40,994 nucleotides of DNA from Deltaproteobacteria bacterium. GTDB taxonomy: Bacteria > Desulfobacterota > Syntrophia > Syntrophales > UBA5619. The stretch covers positions 1-40,994 of the forward strand of contig JAFGRP010000052.1 in NCBI GenBank assembly GCA_016935075.1, written 5' to 3'. Under the pieces are notes generated by a model. The model was not told where the DNA came from. It saw nothing but the letters and a program-made list of their open reading frames with translations, and did not search any database. Shown here piece after piece: positions 25,344 through 33,295 of the stretch (position 1 is the first letter of the stretch; each line of letters begins with the position of its first letter). Both the position numbers and the translations under genes were made by a program.

Positions 25344-26057
25344 ATGGAAAGCGTTATCCTGGATCCCCTGGAATATCGAATCGATCGACCGTCCCTGCTG
25401 GCCGGGCTGCGCCTGAAAGAAGGCAGCGGACACGCGGAAACGGTCGAAGGATTGATCCGGGAGGCGCAGGCGGTCGCCCATCCCCGGGCGATCTACCGGA
25501 TGGCCTTCATCGAGTCGCGGGGCGATCGGCATGTGGTGGCCGAAGAACTCAGGTTTGAAAGCCGCATCCTGAGGGTGAATCTCGAAAACCTTCACCGTTT
25601 TTTTGCCTTCGCGGTCACATCGGGCCGTGAATTGGAAGCCTGGGCGAACGCCAAGACCGATCTTCTGGAACGATTCTGGGCGGATGCAATCGATCAGGCC
25701 GTGCTGACCTCCGCATGCCTGTTCCTGGACCGGCATCTGCAGGAACGCTACGGCCTGGCAAAAACGGCGCACATGAGTCCGGGCTCGTTGCCGGACTGGC
25801 CCCTGGAGGAGCAACGGGCCCTTTTCGACCTTCTGGGAGACAACCGAAAAATCATCGGCATAGAGCTGACGGAGAGTCTGCTCATGGTGCCCGTAAAATC
25901 CCTCTCGGGCATTGTCTTTACAAACGAGGACGGATTTGCCAGTTGCCGGCTCTGCCCGCGCAAAGGCTGCCCCGGTCGGAGGGTTTCATACGATCCGGAA
26001 CTCTACGACAAGAAATACCGGGATCCGTCGCCGACTTCTCACCCGGTGCAATCATAA
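25344..26057 (+). CDS. Stand-alone vitamin B12-dependent methionine synthase activation-domain-like protein
   Basis: The 237-aa protein resembles the MetH reactivation domain: an ELRFESRILRVNL segment, a central helical region (LDRHLQERYGL) and TESLLMVPVKSLSGIVF, which matches the SAM-binding part of the family. It ends with a Cys-rich motif CRLCPRKGCPGR not found in MetH proper, possibly a metal or cluster site. In anaerobes such proteins accompany a short MetH lacking its own reactivation domain and are thought to re-reduce the corrinoid. No metH is in the window. The C-terminal Cys motif suggests redox coupling, which is inference. Confidence 0.75.
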   Translation: MESVILDPLEYRIDRPSLLAGLRLKEGSGHAETVEGLIREAQAVAHPRAIYRMAFIESRGDRHVVAEELRFESRILRVNLENLHRFFAFAVTSGRELEAWANAKTDLLERFWADAIDQAVLTSACLFLDRHLQERYGLAKTAHMSPGSLPDWPLEEQRALFDLLGDNRKIIGIELTESLLMVPVKSLSGIVFTNEDGFASCRLCPRKGCPGRRVSYDPELYDKKYRDPSPTSHPVQS

Positions 26058-26204
26058 CGATCTCGTTAAAGGGTTTTAAAATCGCAGAAGATCCACCCCT
26101 CGAACGAAAAAGGAATATCCGGATTAAGGGAAAATCCTGTTGACATTTTGACAAACATAGATGATCGTGGCGTAAATATGGATCAAATGGGAAAATTCCA
26201 TTAA

Positions 26205-26293
26205 TGACGACCTCGTAAAAAACCCTCATGCCACCGTGGCGGCACCACGAAGCATGAAAATAGGCTTTATTGCTTTTTTCGCTCTATTTTCAT
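26205..26293. repeat. Solo MITE end followed by a 10-bp inverted repeat
   Basis: TGACGACCTCGTAAAAAA (26205-26222) is the inverted form of the end repeat at 19571. It is followed by a small hairpin (CGTGG/CCACG) and a perfect inverted repeat ATGAAAATAG (26254-26263) with CTATTTTCAT (26284-26293). No matching right end is found before the haloalkane dehalogenase gene, so this is probably a decayed element lying in that gene's upstream region. Confidence 0.55.
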
Positions 26294-26334
26294 AATAAAC
26301 GATTATCGATTTACCCTATGAAGGCGGTTATCAC

Positions 26335-27366
26335 TTGCAGAGCAAATTATTCTTTAGAGTGGCTTTGATCCTCTTAATCGCCTGGCCCCTGGGTATAGCG
26401 TTTGCCGGGGATGCGCACGTAAGGAGGTCCTCCATGCAAACATTGCCCGTCATCTCCAAGGTCCTTCGAACGCCGGAGGAACGCTTTGCGAATCTGCCCG
26501 ATTTCCCATATATCCCTCATTACACCGAGGTGGGCGGGCTGCGCATCGCTCACATCGACGAGGGTCCGCGCACCGCGCCGCCTGTGCTGCTGATGCACGG
26601 CGAACCGACGTGGTCGTTTCTGTACCGCAAGATGATCCCTGTGCTGGTTGCTTCCGGCTTTCGTGTGATTGTTCCCGATCTGGTCGGCTTCGGACGCTCC
26701 GACAAGCCCGCCGACAAGGCGGACTATTCGTACCGGAACCAAGTCTTGTGGATGACGGAATGGATTGAGATGAACGACCTGCAGCGCCTGACGCTGTTCT
26801 GCCAGGACTGGGGGTCGCTCATCGGCCTGCGCATGGCTGCCGAGGCGCCGGACCGGTTCGATCGCATCGTGCTGGCCAATGGAGGGTTGCCGACGGGGAC
26901 CATGCCGATGCCGGCTGCTTTCAGGATCTGGCGAGCCTTCGCACGTTACAGCCCGTGGTTTCCGATCGGCCGGATCGTCAAGGCCGGCTGCGTCAACGGG
27001 CTGAGCCCCCGGGAGGTTGCCGCCTATGACGCGCCGTTTCCGTCGGCCGAGTATCTTGTTGCGGCGCGTCTGTTTCCGGGCTTCGTGCCGATCACCCCGG
27101 ACGATCCCGAGCGGCAAAACAACGAGCGTGCCTGGGAACTGTTCAAACGCTGGGACAAACCCTTCCTGACGCTGTTCAGCGACGGTGACCCGGTGACCCG
27201 CGGCGGCCAGGGAATCTGGCAGGAGCTGGTCCCGGGCGCTCAGGGACAACCCCATGCGGTGATACGCGACGCCGGGCATTTTTTGCAGGAGGACAAAGGC
27301 GCCGAGATTGCGCAGGCGATCGTCGCCTTTATAAAGGCCACCCCGGTGGACGAGAGGAAAATATGA
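26335..27366 (+). CDS. Haloalkane dehalogenase-like alpha/beta hydrolase, with optional signal peptide
   Basis: Haloalkane dehalogenases cleave carbon-halogen bonds hydrolytically. From the TTG start (AAGGCGG 7 nt upstream) the protein is 343 aa: a Sec-type leader (residues 1-25, FRVALILLIAWPLGIAFA before the cleavage site), then VLRTPEERFANLPDFPYIPH, the oxyanion motif HGEPTWSFLY (89-98), nucleophile Asp158 with halide-binding Trp159 in CQDWGS, LFSDGDPVT and the catalytic His in AGHFLQED. This is the HLD-I pattern. A second start, ATG 26434, has a perfect AAGGAGG and would give a 310-aa cytoplasmic form beginning where most family members begin. The true substrate is unknown. Other alpha/beta hydrolases share the fold. 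Confidence 0.85.
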   Translation: MQSKLFFRVALILLIAWPLGIAFAGDAHVRRSSMQTLPVISKVLRTPEERFANLPDFPYIPHYTEVGGLRIAHIDEGPRTAPPVLLMHGEPTWSFLYRKMIPVLVASGFRVIVPDLVGFGRSDKPADKADYSYRNQVLWMTEWIEMNDLQRLTLFCQDWGSLIGLRMAAEAPDRFDRIVLANGGLPTGTMPMPAAFRIWRAFARYSPWFPIGRIVKAGCVNGLSPREVAAYDAPFPSAEYLVAARLFPGFVPITPDDPERQNNERAWELFKRWDKPFLTLFSDGDPVTRGGQGIWQELVPGAQGQPHAVIRDAGHFLQEDKGAEIAQAIVAFIKATPVDERKI

Positions 27367-28559
27367 AACGAAGGGATTTTTTAAAGGGAATTGCAGGCCT
27401 GTCCGCCCTGGCCGTCAGCCCTTACAGCAGCAATAGTTACGGCGCCTCTCAGGAGCCACAGGAAGCCAAACCGCTTCCGACGGATCGGCAGGCCCTGGTA
27501 TCACTGGCGGGAGTGAGCCGGGGGGGGTCCGAAGAGGCGTTCAAGGCAGCCGTTCGGGAATCGGCCTCGGAAGCCACCGATTTTTCCTGGCTGTCGAAGG
27601 GTGATTCCCTGTTCATCAAACCGGCCTTGAATTCAGGTGTACCCTACCCGTCCACCACCAGTCCACTTGCCATCGCCGCCATGGTCGAACTCCTGAGGGA
27701 TAAAGGGGCGTCCCGGGTGATTGTGGGCGATATGTGCGGCATCGAACACGTGAAGCTCTCCCCGGATGGCCTTACCGGGAGTTCGCGCCGGCTGATGGAG
27801 GCTTCGGGCATGGCGAAGGCAGCTCAGGCAGCCGGGGCGGAGCTCCATTTTTTTGAGGAAGCCGGATGGGATGCCTTTTATGAAGACCCGATGGCCTCCG
27901 GCGCTCACTGGAAGCGCGGCCTGATGATGCCGCGAATCCTCAAGGAGGTCGATCACATCATCCTCATGCCCCGATGCGCCCGGCATGTCCTGGCCGGCAG
28001 CACACTGGGGCTGAAGGCGGCGGTAGGTTACTGGCGCACCGATACGCGCCTGGAATACCATCGGGATGCCGCCACCTTTCATGAAAAGACGGCCGAATCC
28101 AACACCGTTGAAACCCTGCTCAAGAAGCAGCGGCTCATTCTTTCCGCCGCCGACAAAATCCTCACCACCTTCGGTCCCGACGATGGATACGTCCATCAAC
28201 CTGAAATCGGCCTGGTCATCGCGTCAGAGTCCGTCGTCGCCCATGACATGGTGTCGCTGGCGTGGCTTTTGGAAAACAGGCGGCGCATCCCGGCGGAGAA
28301 GCAGGATGGATTTATTGATCACAGTCCCCTGGTGGCCAGCATTGCCAATGATTGGGTTGTTTTCAAGCTGGGGGGATTGAAAGCGGCGATCGCTTCAGAC
28401 AAGCTGATTAAAAACGACATCAAGACCGTCTGGGATGATCGGGTTCTCAATCATGCCTACACAATCTTCGGCGGTACGCCAAAGGTGGCCATTCAAGCGG
28501 CGAATGGAATGCTCTCCGATGCGTTGAAAAAGAGTCTGACCGGGATGATCATGGTTTGA
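27363..28559 (+). CDS. Tat-exported DUF362 protein
   Basis: This 398-aa protein starts with a twin-arginine signal (MKRRDFLKGIAGLSALAV). The mature part is a DUF362 domain (SKGDSLFIKPALNSG, TSPLAIAAMVELLRDKGASRVIVGD, HIILMPRCARHVLAGSTLGLKAAVGYW). No CxxCxxC ferredoxin motifs are visible, unlike many DUF362 proteins. Its ATG overlaps the dehalogenase stop (ATGA), so the two genes are translationally coupled and both products may act in the periplasm. The function of DUF362 is not established. AGAGGA precedes the start. Transcription converges with ogt, and the 42-nt gap holds no clear terminator. Confidence 0.85.
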   Translation: MKRRDFLKGIAGLSALAVSPYSSNSYGASQEPQEAKPLPTDRQALVSLAGVSRGGSEEAFKAAVRESASEATDFSWLSKGDSLFIKPALNSGVPYPSTTSPLAIAAMVELLRDKGASRVIVGDMCGIEHVKLSPDGLTGSSRRLMEASGMAKAAQAAGAELHFFEEAGWDAFYEDPMASGAHWKRGLMMPRILKEVDHIILMPRCARHVLAGSTLGLKAAVGYWRTDTRLEYHRDAATFHEKTAESNTVETLLKKQRLILSAADKILTTFGPDDGYVHQPEIGLVIASESVVAHDMVSLAWLLENRRRIPAEKQDGFIDHSPLVASIANDWVVFKLGGLKAAIASDKLIKNDIKTVWDDRVLNHAYTIFGGTPKVAIQAANGMLSDALKKSLTGMIMV

Positions 28560-28601
28560 CGGGACCAGGGAAAGGCGGGGCATGAAGAGATCTCCGGCAA
28601 G

Positions 28602-29159
28602 CTAAAGGATATATTCGGAAAAGACCCGCCCCCTGGAATCGAAGCGGACCCCTTCCATCTCCAGAAGCGCCCTCTTCATCGGCAGGCCGCCGCCGAAGCC
28701 GCCGAGCGCGCCGTCGCTCCGGATCACGCGGTGACAGGGGATCACAAGGGAGAAAGGATTCCCGGCCATGGCGTTCCCCACAGCCCTCGCGCCACCATGC
28801 ACACCCAGCGCCGTCGCGAGCCCGCCGTATGTGACGACGCGTCCCCGCGGGATCTCCCGGCACGCGATCAGCGTGCGCCTCACAAAATCCTGCATCCCGT
28901 CGAGATCGAGTTCAACGGCGGAGAAGTCCACCTCCGCCCCGCGAAGAAAGGTTGAAAGCAGCCGGGGGAATTCTCCCGCTGCGGTTGCCGGCAGGGCGCC
29001 GCGAAATTCCTGCCGGATCCGGTCCGCCATCGAAACGCCCTCCTCCGGAAGGAGGATCCGCCGGATCCGGGAACAACGATCGGCGTATGTTACGATGCCG
29101 ATCTCGCCGAATGTCCAGGGAATGAGGTCATAGGTGTAAGAAACTTTTTCCCGATCCAT
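28602..29159 (-). CDS. ogt: Methylated-DNA-protein-cysteine methyltransferase (Ogt type)
   Basis: This protein repairs O6-alkylguanine by suicide transfer to its cysteine. The 185-aa form has the helix-turn-helix segment RGRVVTYGGLATALG, the Asn hinge region GNAMAGNPFSLVIPCHRVI with the acceptor Cys in PCHRV, and GGFGGGLPMKRALLEMEG at the end. The start at 29159 is picked for GGAAGG 7 nt upstream. A near ATG at 29165 is possible. It follows uvrC by 31 nt in a DNA-repair group. Confidence 0.93.
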   Translation of the reverse strand: MDREKVSYTYDLIPWTFGEIGIVTYADRCSRIRRILLPEEGVSMADRIRQEFRGALPATAAGEFPRLLSTFLRGAEVDFSAVELDLDGMQDFVRRTLIACREIPRGRVVTYGGLATALGVHGGARAVGNAMAGNPFSLVIPCHRVIRSDGALGGFGGGLPMKRALLEMEGVRFDSRGRVFSEYIL

Positions 29160-29190
29160 GATCATACCTTCCTTTCCGGCAACAGTACCG

Positions 29191-31116
29191 CTATTCCTGA
29201 CCCGTGTCAAAAAACATGCGGATGCGGCGGGCGGTTTCCGCACCGACCCCCTCCACCTGCTGCAAATCCTCAACCGATGCCGCCCGGACCCGCCTCACGT
29301 CGCCGAAGAAAACGAGGAGCGCCTTCCTCCGCGCGGGGCCGATGCCCGGGATCCGGTCCAGAAGCGATTGCAGATCCGCCTTTTCCTTGATCTTCCGGTG
29401 GTAGGCGACGGCGAAGCGGTGTGCCTCGTCTCGGATCCGCTGGAGGAGGAAGAGGGCCGCGGGCCAGCGTGTGAGGTAAACGGGATCCTTCCGGCCCGGG
29501 AGATAGACGCGGTCCTCCTCTTTTCCCGGCGTCTGCGTTCGGCGACCCGGACCTGCAACCGGGGCAGGATCCCCGCTTTTCCCTTTGGCGTTCCCGGATG
29601 AATCGGTGCCTGCCGGGTCATCCCCGGCGATGTGCATCTCCCCGTCGTCTCGTTCCTTGGCCAGACCGATCACATCCAACCCCCCGATCCCGAGGTCCCT
29701 GAGGACGGCGAGAGCGACGCCAAGCTGCCCCTTCCCCCCGTCCACCATGATCAGATCGGGGAGGTTCTCCCGTTTTTCATAGCGCCGTCTCAGGACCTCG
29801 TACATCATCGCGTAGTCGTCGGCGCCGGGGACCGTCCGGATACGGAAGCGGCGGTACCCCTCCTTCGCGGGGACGCCGGCCGTGAAAGCGACCAGCGAAC
29901 CGACCGCATATTTCCCGCCGATGTTGGAGATGTCGAAGCACTCGATCCGCCGGGGGGCACTGTGAAGATGGAGTTTCGCCGCGAGCAGCCGGAGCGCCTC
30001 CTCGGGGCGGTCGGCGGCCAGGCGCGCGGTCTTGAGGGCGTTTTCCGCATTCCGCCCGGCGATTCCGACGAGCGCGAGACTCTCCCCCCGCTTCGGAGAA
30101 ACGAGGTTCACTCCCCTCCCCTTCTTCTCCGCAAGCCATTCCGCCAGAGCCTCGCCGTCTTCCAGCGCCGTCGGCACGACGACCTCGTCCGGGATATCCG
30201 CGACGCCGTCGTAATACCGCAGCAGCAGGGAGGAGAGGATCTCTCCGGTTTCAGCCCGGAGGCGGATCAGGGGGAAGGTCTTCTGGCCGATCATCCGGCC
30301 GCCGCGGACGAAGAGAACCGCGACCTGCGTCAGATCCCCCTCCCGGCAGAGGCCGAAAACGTCCCGGTTCCTGCCGGTCATGGAGACGATCCGCTGCCGC
30401 TCTAAAGTCTCCTCGACGGCCCCGATCCGGTCCCGGATGGCGGCCGCCTCCTCGAAACGAAGTTCCTCTGCCGCCGCGTTCATCCGGTCGTGAAGATCGC
30501 CGATCAGCGCCCTCTCCCGGCCTTCGAGAAAGGCGATGCCGTCCTTCACGAGGCGATGATAGGCGGCGGGCTCGATCCGGCCGACGCAGGGGGCACAGCA
30601 GCGCCCGATCTCGAATTCGAGGCAGGGGCGGCGGCGGGCCTTCAGCTCCCGGTCCCGGCAGCTTCTCAGGGGCAGGATCGTCTGGAGGAAGCGGAGGGTC
30701 TCCTTCGCGGCAGCGCCGGAGGGATAGGGGCCGAAATAGCGTGCGCCGTCCTTTTTCGGACGGCGCACGAGCTGAAAGCGGGGAAAGGATTCGGACGGAT
30801 CGATCCGGATGTTGTAATAGGACTTGTCGTCCCGGAAAAAGACGTTGTAGTGCGGCCGGTGCTCTTTGATCAGGTTGTTCTCAAGGATCAGCGCCTCTTT
30901 TTCCGTCCCGGTGAGAATGAACTCCAGATCCCGGACCCGGGAAACGAGGAAGGGAATCATCGCCCTGGAGTCGGTCCTGGCAAAATAGGCCCGGATCCTC
31001 GCCTTCAAGTCCCGGGCTTTTCCCACGTAGAGGACCGCCCCCGTCCCGTCCTTCATGAGATAGACGCCGGGACCGCGGGGGGCGTGCCGGATCTTCGTTT
31101 CCAGATCTCCGGTCAT
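29191..31116 (-). CDS. uvrC: Excinuclease ABC subunit C
   Basis: This is the nuclease of nucleotide excision repair. The 641-aa protein has the GIY-YIG domain (GPGVYLMKDGTGAVLYVGKARDL), a Cys cluster after the first domain (CRDRELKARRRPCLEFEIGRC), a UVR helix (AAAEELRFEEAAAIRDRIG), the RNase H-like nuclease domain (IECFDISNIGGKYAVGSLV, PDLIMVDGGKGQL) and a C-terminal HhH pair (IPGIGPARRKALL, VEGVGAETARRI). About 40 Gly/Pro/Ser-rich residues are inserted in the nuclease domain before EDRVYLPGRKDPV. The start at 31116 follows the S1 gene by 13 nt. The in-frame extension to 31176 overlaps that gene. Confidence 0.95.
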   Translation of the reverse strand: MTGDLETKIRHAPRGPGVYLMKDGTGAVLYVGKARDLKARIRAYFARTDSRAMIPFLVSRVRDLEFILTGTEKEALILENNLIKEHRPHYNVFFRDDKSYYNIRIDPSESFPRFQLVRRPKKDGARYFGPYPSGAAAKETLRFLQTILPLRSCRDRELKARRRPCLEFEIGRCCAPCVGRIEPAAYHRLVKDGIAFLEGRERALIGDLHDRMNAAAEELRFEEAAAIRDRIGAVEETLERQRIVSMTGRNRDVFGLCREGDLTQVAVLFVRGGRMIGQKTFPLIRLRAETGEILSSLLLRYYDGVADIPDEVVVPTALEDGEALAEWLAEKKGRGVNLVSPKRGESLALVGIAGRNAENALKTARLAADRPEEALRLLAAKLHLHSAPRRIECFDISNIGGKYAVGSLVAFTAGVPAKEGYRRFRIRTVPGADDYAMMYEVLRRRYEKRENLPDLIMVDGGKGQLGVALAVLRDLGIGGLDVIGLAKERDDGEMHIAGDDPAGTDSSGNAKGKSGDPAPVAGPGRRTQTPGKEEDRVYLPGRKDPVYLTRWPAALFLLQRIRDEAHRFAVAYHRKIKEKADLQSLLDRIPGIGPARRKALLVFFGDVRRVRAASVEDLQQVEGVGAETARRIRMFFDTGQE

Positions 31117-31129
31117 GAACTTCGAGCCG

Positions 31130-32335
31130 TCACTTCCTCGTTTCCGCGCCCATTTTCTTCTGCAGGGCATCGCCAAGGGAACCGAAGGAGCCTGAGGTCT
31201 TGCCCACGTACTTGCTGAAATCCTCCGGTTCCTCCTCCCGCTCCTCTTCGGCGTCCCCGGCCAATGCCAGCGAGATGCGCTTGGCCTCCCGGTCGATCTT
31301 TTCGATCTTCACCGCAACGGCCTGCCCTTCTTTCAGGACCTCGGAGGGGTGGGTGATCCGCTTCCCGCGGCCCAGCCTGGAGATGTGGATCAGGCCGTCC
31401 ACGCCGGGGATCAGGGTCACAAAGGCGCCGAACTTGGTGAGTCGCGCCACGGTTCCCGTAAAGCCCGATCCCTCGGGGAATTCCGCTTCGACCCTTTCCC
31501 AGGGATCGGGGAGGTTCGACCGGAGGCTGAGTGAAATCCGGTTCTTTTCCCAGTCCAGTTTCAGGATGGCCGCCTCGATCTCCTGGCCGATGGCCAGTTT
31601 TTCCGCGATATCGCCCACATGCCCCCAGGCGATTTCGGAGATGGGGATGAGCCCCTGGATGCCGCCGAGATCGACGAAGGCCCCGAACTTCTGGAGGGAA
31701 ACGACTGTCCCCTTCACCGTCATCCCCTCCCGGAGCATCTCTTTCAAGGCATCCTTTTGCCTGGCCTGTTCCTCCTCCAGAAGCGCCCGGTGGGAGACGA
31801 CAACGTTTCGGCCCCGCTCCCCGTACTCGATGATCCGAAAGTTCAGGCGCTTCCCGATCCAGTCCGCCGGCGTCGCCACACGGAAGAGTCCCATCTGGGA
31901 GAAGGGGCAGAATCCCCGGACGTCGCCGGCCACGCGGACCTCAAATCCCCCCTTGACCTCCTTTTCGACCAGCCCCTCCACGGGAATCCCGTTCTGCGCC
32001 GCATCCGCCAGGAAGGTCCGGCCGGCCTCGCCGCTACCGACCTTGGTCGTAAACAGTTTTTCGTTATTCCGGGATGAAAGGAAATAGGCCCGGATCGTCT
32101 CGCCTTCCCTGACCGTCACGTTCCCCTCCGCGTCGAGAAATTCCCGCCGGTCCAGGTAGCCCTCGTGCTTCCCGCCCACGTCGATGAAGACCCATTCCGG
32201 CGTGATCTTCACGATCATCGCCTCCACGCGCTGGCCCGGCTTCAGCCAACCCTGGTCCATCCCACTTTCGTCCAGCAGTTCGGCGAAACTCTTCTCGCCT
32301 TCCCCTTCTTCCATCCTCTGAATGTTTTCCTCCAT
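31130..32335 (-). CDS. S1 RNA-binding domain protein (four S1 repeats)
   Basis: This 401-aa protein carries four S1 domains at about 30-100, 115-185, 200-270 and 285-360 (for example MTVKGTVVSLQKFGAFVDLG and GTVARLTKFGAFVTLIPGVD), with acidic tails at both ends. It is shorter than ribosomal protein S1 (six repeats) and resembles the S1-like proteins found beside the main RpsA in Desulfobacterota. A role in translation or RNA protection is inferred. The start is ATG 32335 with GAGGGG just upstream. Upstream in-frame codons run into a MITE-end relic. Confidence 0.85.
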   Translation of the reverse strand: MEENIQRMEEGEGEKSFAELLDESGMDQGWLKPGQRVEAMIVKITPEWVFIDVGGKHEGYLDRREFLDAEGNVTVREGETIRAYFLSSRNNEKLFTTKVGSGEAGRTFLADAAQNGIPVEGLVEKEVKGGFEVRVAGDVRGFCPFSQMGLFRVATPADWIGKRLNFRIIEYGERGRNVVVSHRALLEEEQARQKDALKEMLREGMTVKGTVVSLQKFGAFVDLGGIQGLIPISEIAWGHVGDIAEKLAIGQEIEAAILKLDWEKNRISLSLRSNLPDPWERVEAEFPEGSGFTGTVARLTKFGAFVTLIPGVDGLIHISRLGRGKRITHPSEVLKEGQAVAVKIEKIDREAKRISLALAGDAEEEREEEPEDFSKYVGKTSGSFGSLGDALQKKMGAETRK

Positions 32336-32360
32336 GGTTCCCCTCATGCTAAAGAAAATA

Positions 32361-32378
32361 TGATGACTCCGTAAAAAA
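32361..32378. repeat. Solo MITE end repeat
   Basis: TGATGACTCCGTAAAAAA is the inverse of the TTTTTTACGRRGYCRTCA consensus seen at 19571 and 26205. It lies between the 5-FCL stop and the S1 gene start. Confidence 0.5.
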
Positions 32379-32501
32379 TACGGCCGTGCTTTGCTCAAAA
32401 TGCGCGGCATCTTGCCCCGATCGAAGCGCCCTGTCAAGCGCAAATCACCTTCCCCATTCGCCTGCCTTCGGAAAAGCGGCCGCATCCCCGCTTCCGGATA
32501 C

Positions 32502-33074
32502 TCACCGATCCGGGACGATGATCTCCTCTTCCGTCACGATCCGGTCTGCCGCAACATCATGGGAATCCACCGGAATATCCGCTACGATCTGGCAGGAAAA
32601 TGCCGCCCCGATTCGCGCCGCCCGCGGAACCTCCGGCAGAAAGCGGTCGTAGTAGCCGCCGCCGTAGCCGACACGGTATCCCCGCCGGTCAAAGGCCACG
32701 GCGGGAACGAGGACCGCATCGATCTCTCTTGGCAACACGGGCCGGATGGTCTCTACCTTCGGTTCGCGGATCCCGTAATGGCCGGTTTCCAGCTCCGCAA
32801 AACTGCCGAGCAAACACGGCGTCAGCCCCCGGCCTTCCGGGCGGCAGAGGGGAATGACGATCCGCTTCCCCGCATCCCATCCCCAGCGAAGCAGATCGTC
32901 GATCAGGACTTCGCTCCCGAAGCTGAGGAAGACCATCAGCGTGGACGCTTCCCGGAGTTCCCGGAGCTCCGTAAGCCGCCGGACGATCGCGCCGCTCTTC
33001 GCCGCGATCTCCTCCGCGGTTAGACCATCCCGGTGCGCAAGGACCCTTTTACGGATATCAGCCTTCAGATTCAT
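32502..33074 (-). CDS. 5-formyltetrahydrofolate cyclo-ligase
   Basis: This enzyme converts 5-formyl-THF to 5,10-methenyl-THF with ATP. In 190 aa it shows LKADIRKRVLAHRDGL, the KRIVIPLCRPEGRGL segment, AVLVPAVAFDRRGYRVGYGGGYYDRFL (the family signature) and a VDSHDVAADRIVTE end. The start at 33074 fits the family. The frame to 33155 upstream is not conserved. In many proteobacteria this gene sits next to zapA-ssrS, but here it lies between uvrB and the S1 gene. Confidence 0.93.
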   Translation of the reverse strand: MNLKADIRKRVLAHRDGLTAEEIAAKSGAIVRRLTELRELREASTLMVFLSFGSEVLIDDLLRWGWDAGKRIVIPLCRPEGRGLTPCLLGSFAELETGHYGIREPKVETIRPVLPREIDAVLVPAVAFDRRGYRVGYGGGYYDRFLPEVPRAARIGAAFSCQIVADIPVDSHDVAADRIVTEEEIIVPDR

Positions 33075-33229
33075 TGCCGGTAACTTTCTTCCTAACGACA
33101 AGCCGCTCGCTTCACGCCCGCTAACGCAAGGATGCGGTGTCCCCAAGGCATGCAATCATTTTTCTTTATCACGCCATCATGTCGATATCGCGAATTTCAA
33201 TCCCTTGGCGTGCTCCACGGCTGAGCAAC

Positions 33230-33248
33230 ATATCACAAATTGTGATAT
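33230..33248. promoter_or_regulatory. Perfect operator-like palindrome between uvrB and the 5-FCL gene
   Basis: ATATCACAA, one base, then TTGTGATAT form a perfect 9-bp inverted repeat with a single central base. Such AT-rich symmetry is typical of dimeric regulator sites. The surrounding 220 bp (33075-33295) hold no supported gene. A short minus-strand frame around it (25 codons from 33258) could be a gene remnant. Confidence 0.45.
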
Positions 33249-33295
33249 CCTCATGGCCTCCTCGCGGGTCAGCCCGGAAGAGCCGCTGCTCCCGT

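Noticed and set aside
26140..26178. TTGACA twice near 26140-26153 as a promoter of the dehalogenase gene
   Set aside because: No acceptable -10 box at 16-18 nt from either copy.
33131..33144. GATGCGGTGTCCCC as another REP copy
   Set aside because: Only about half of the palindrome matches and symmetry is lost; too degenerate to count.
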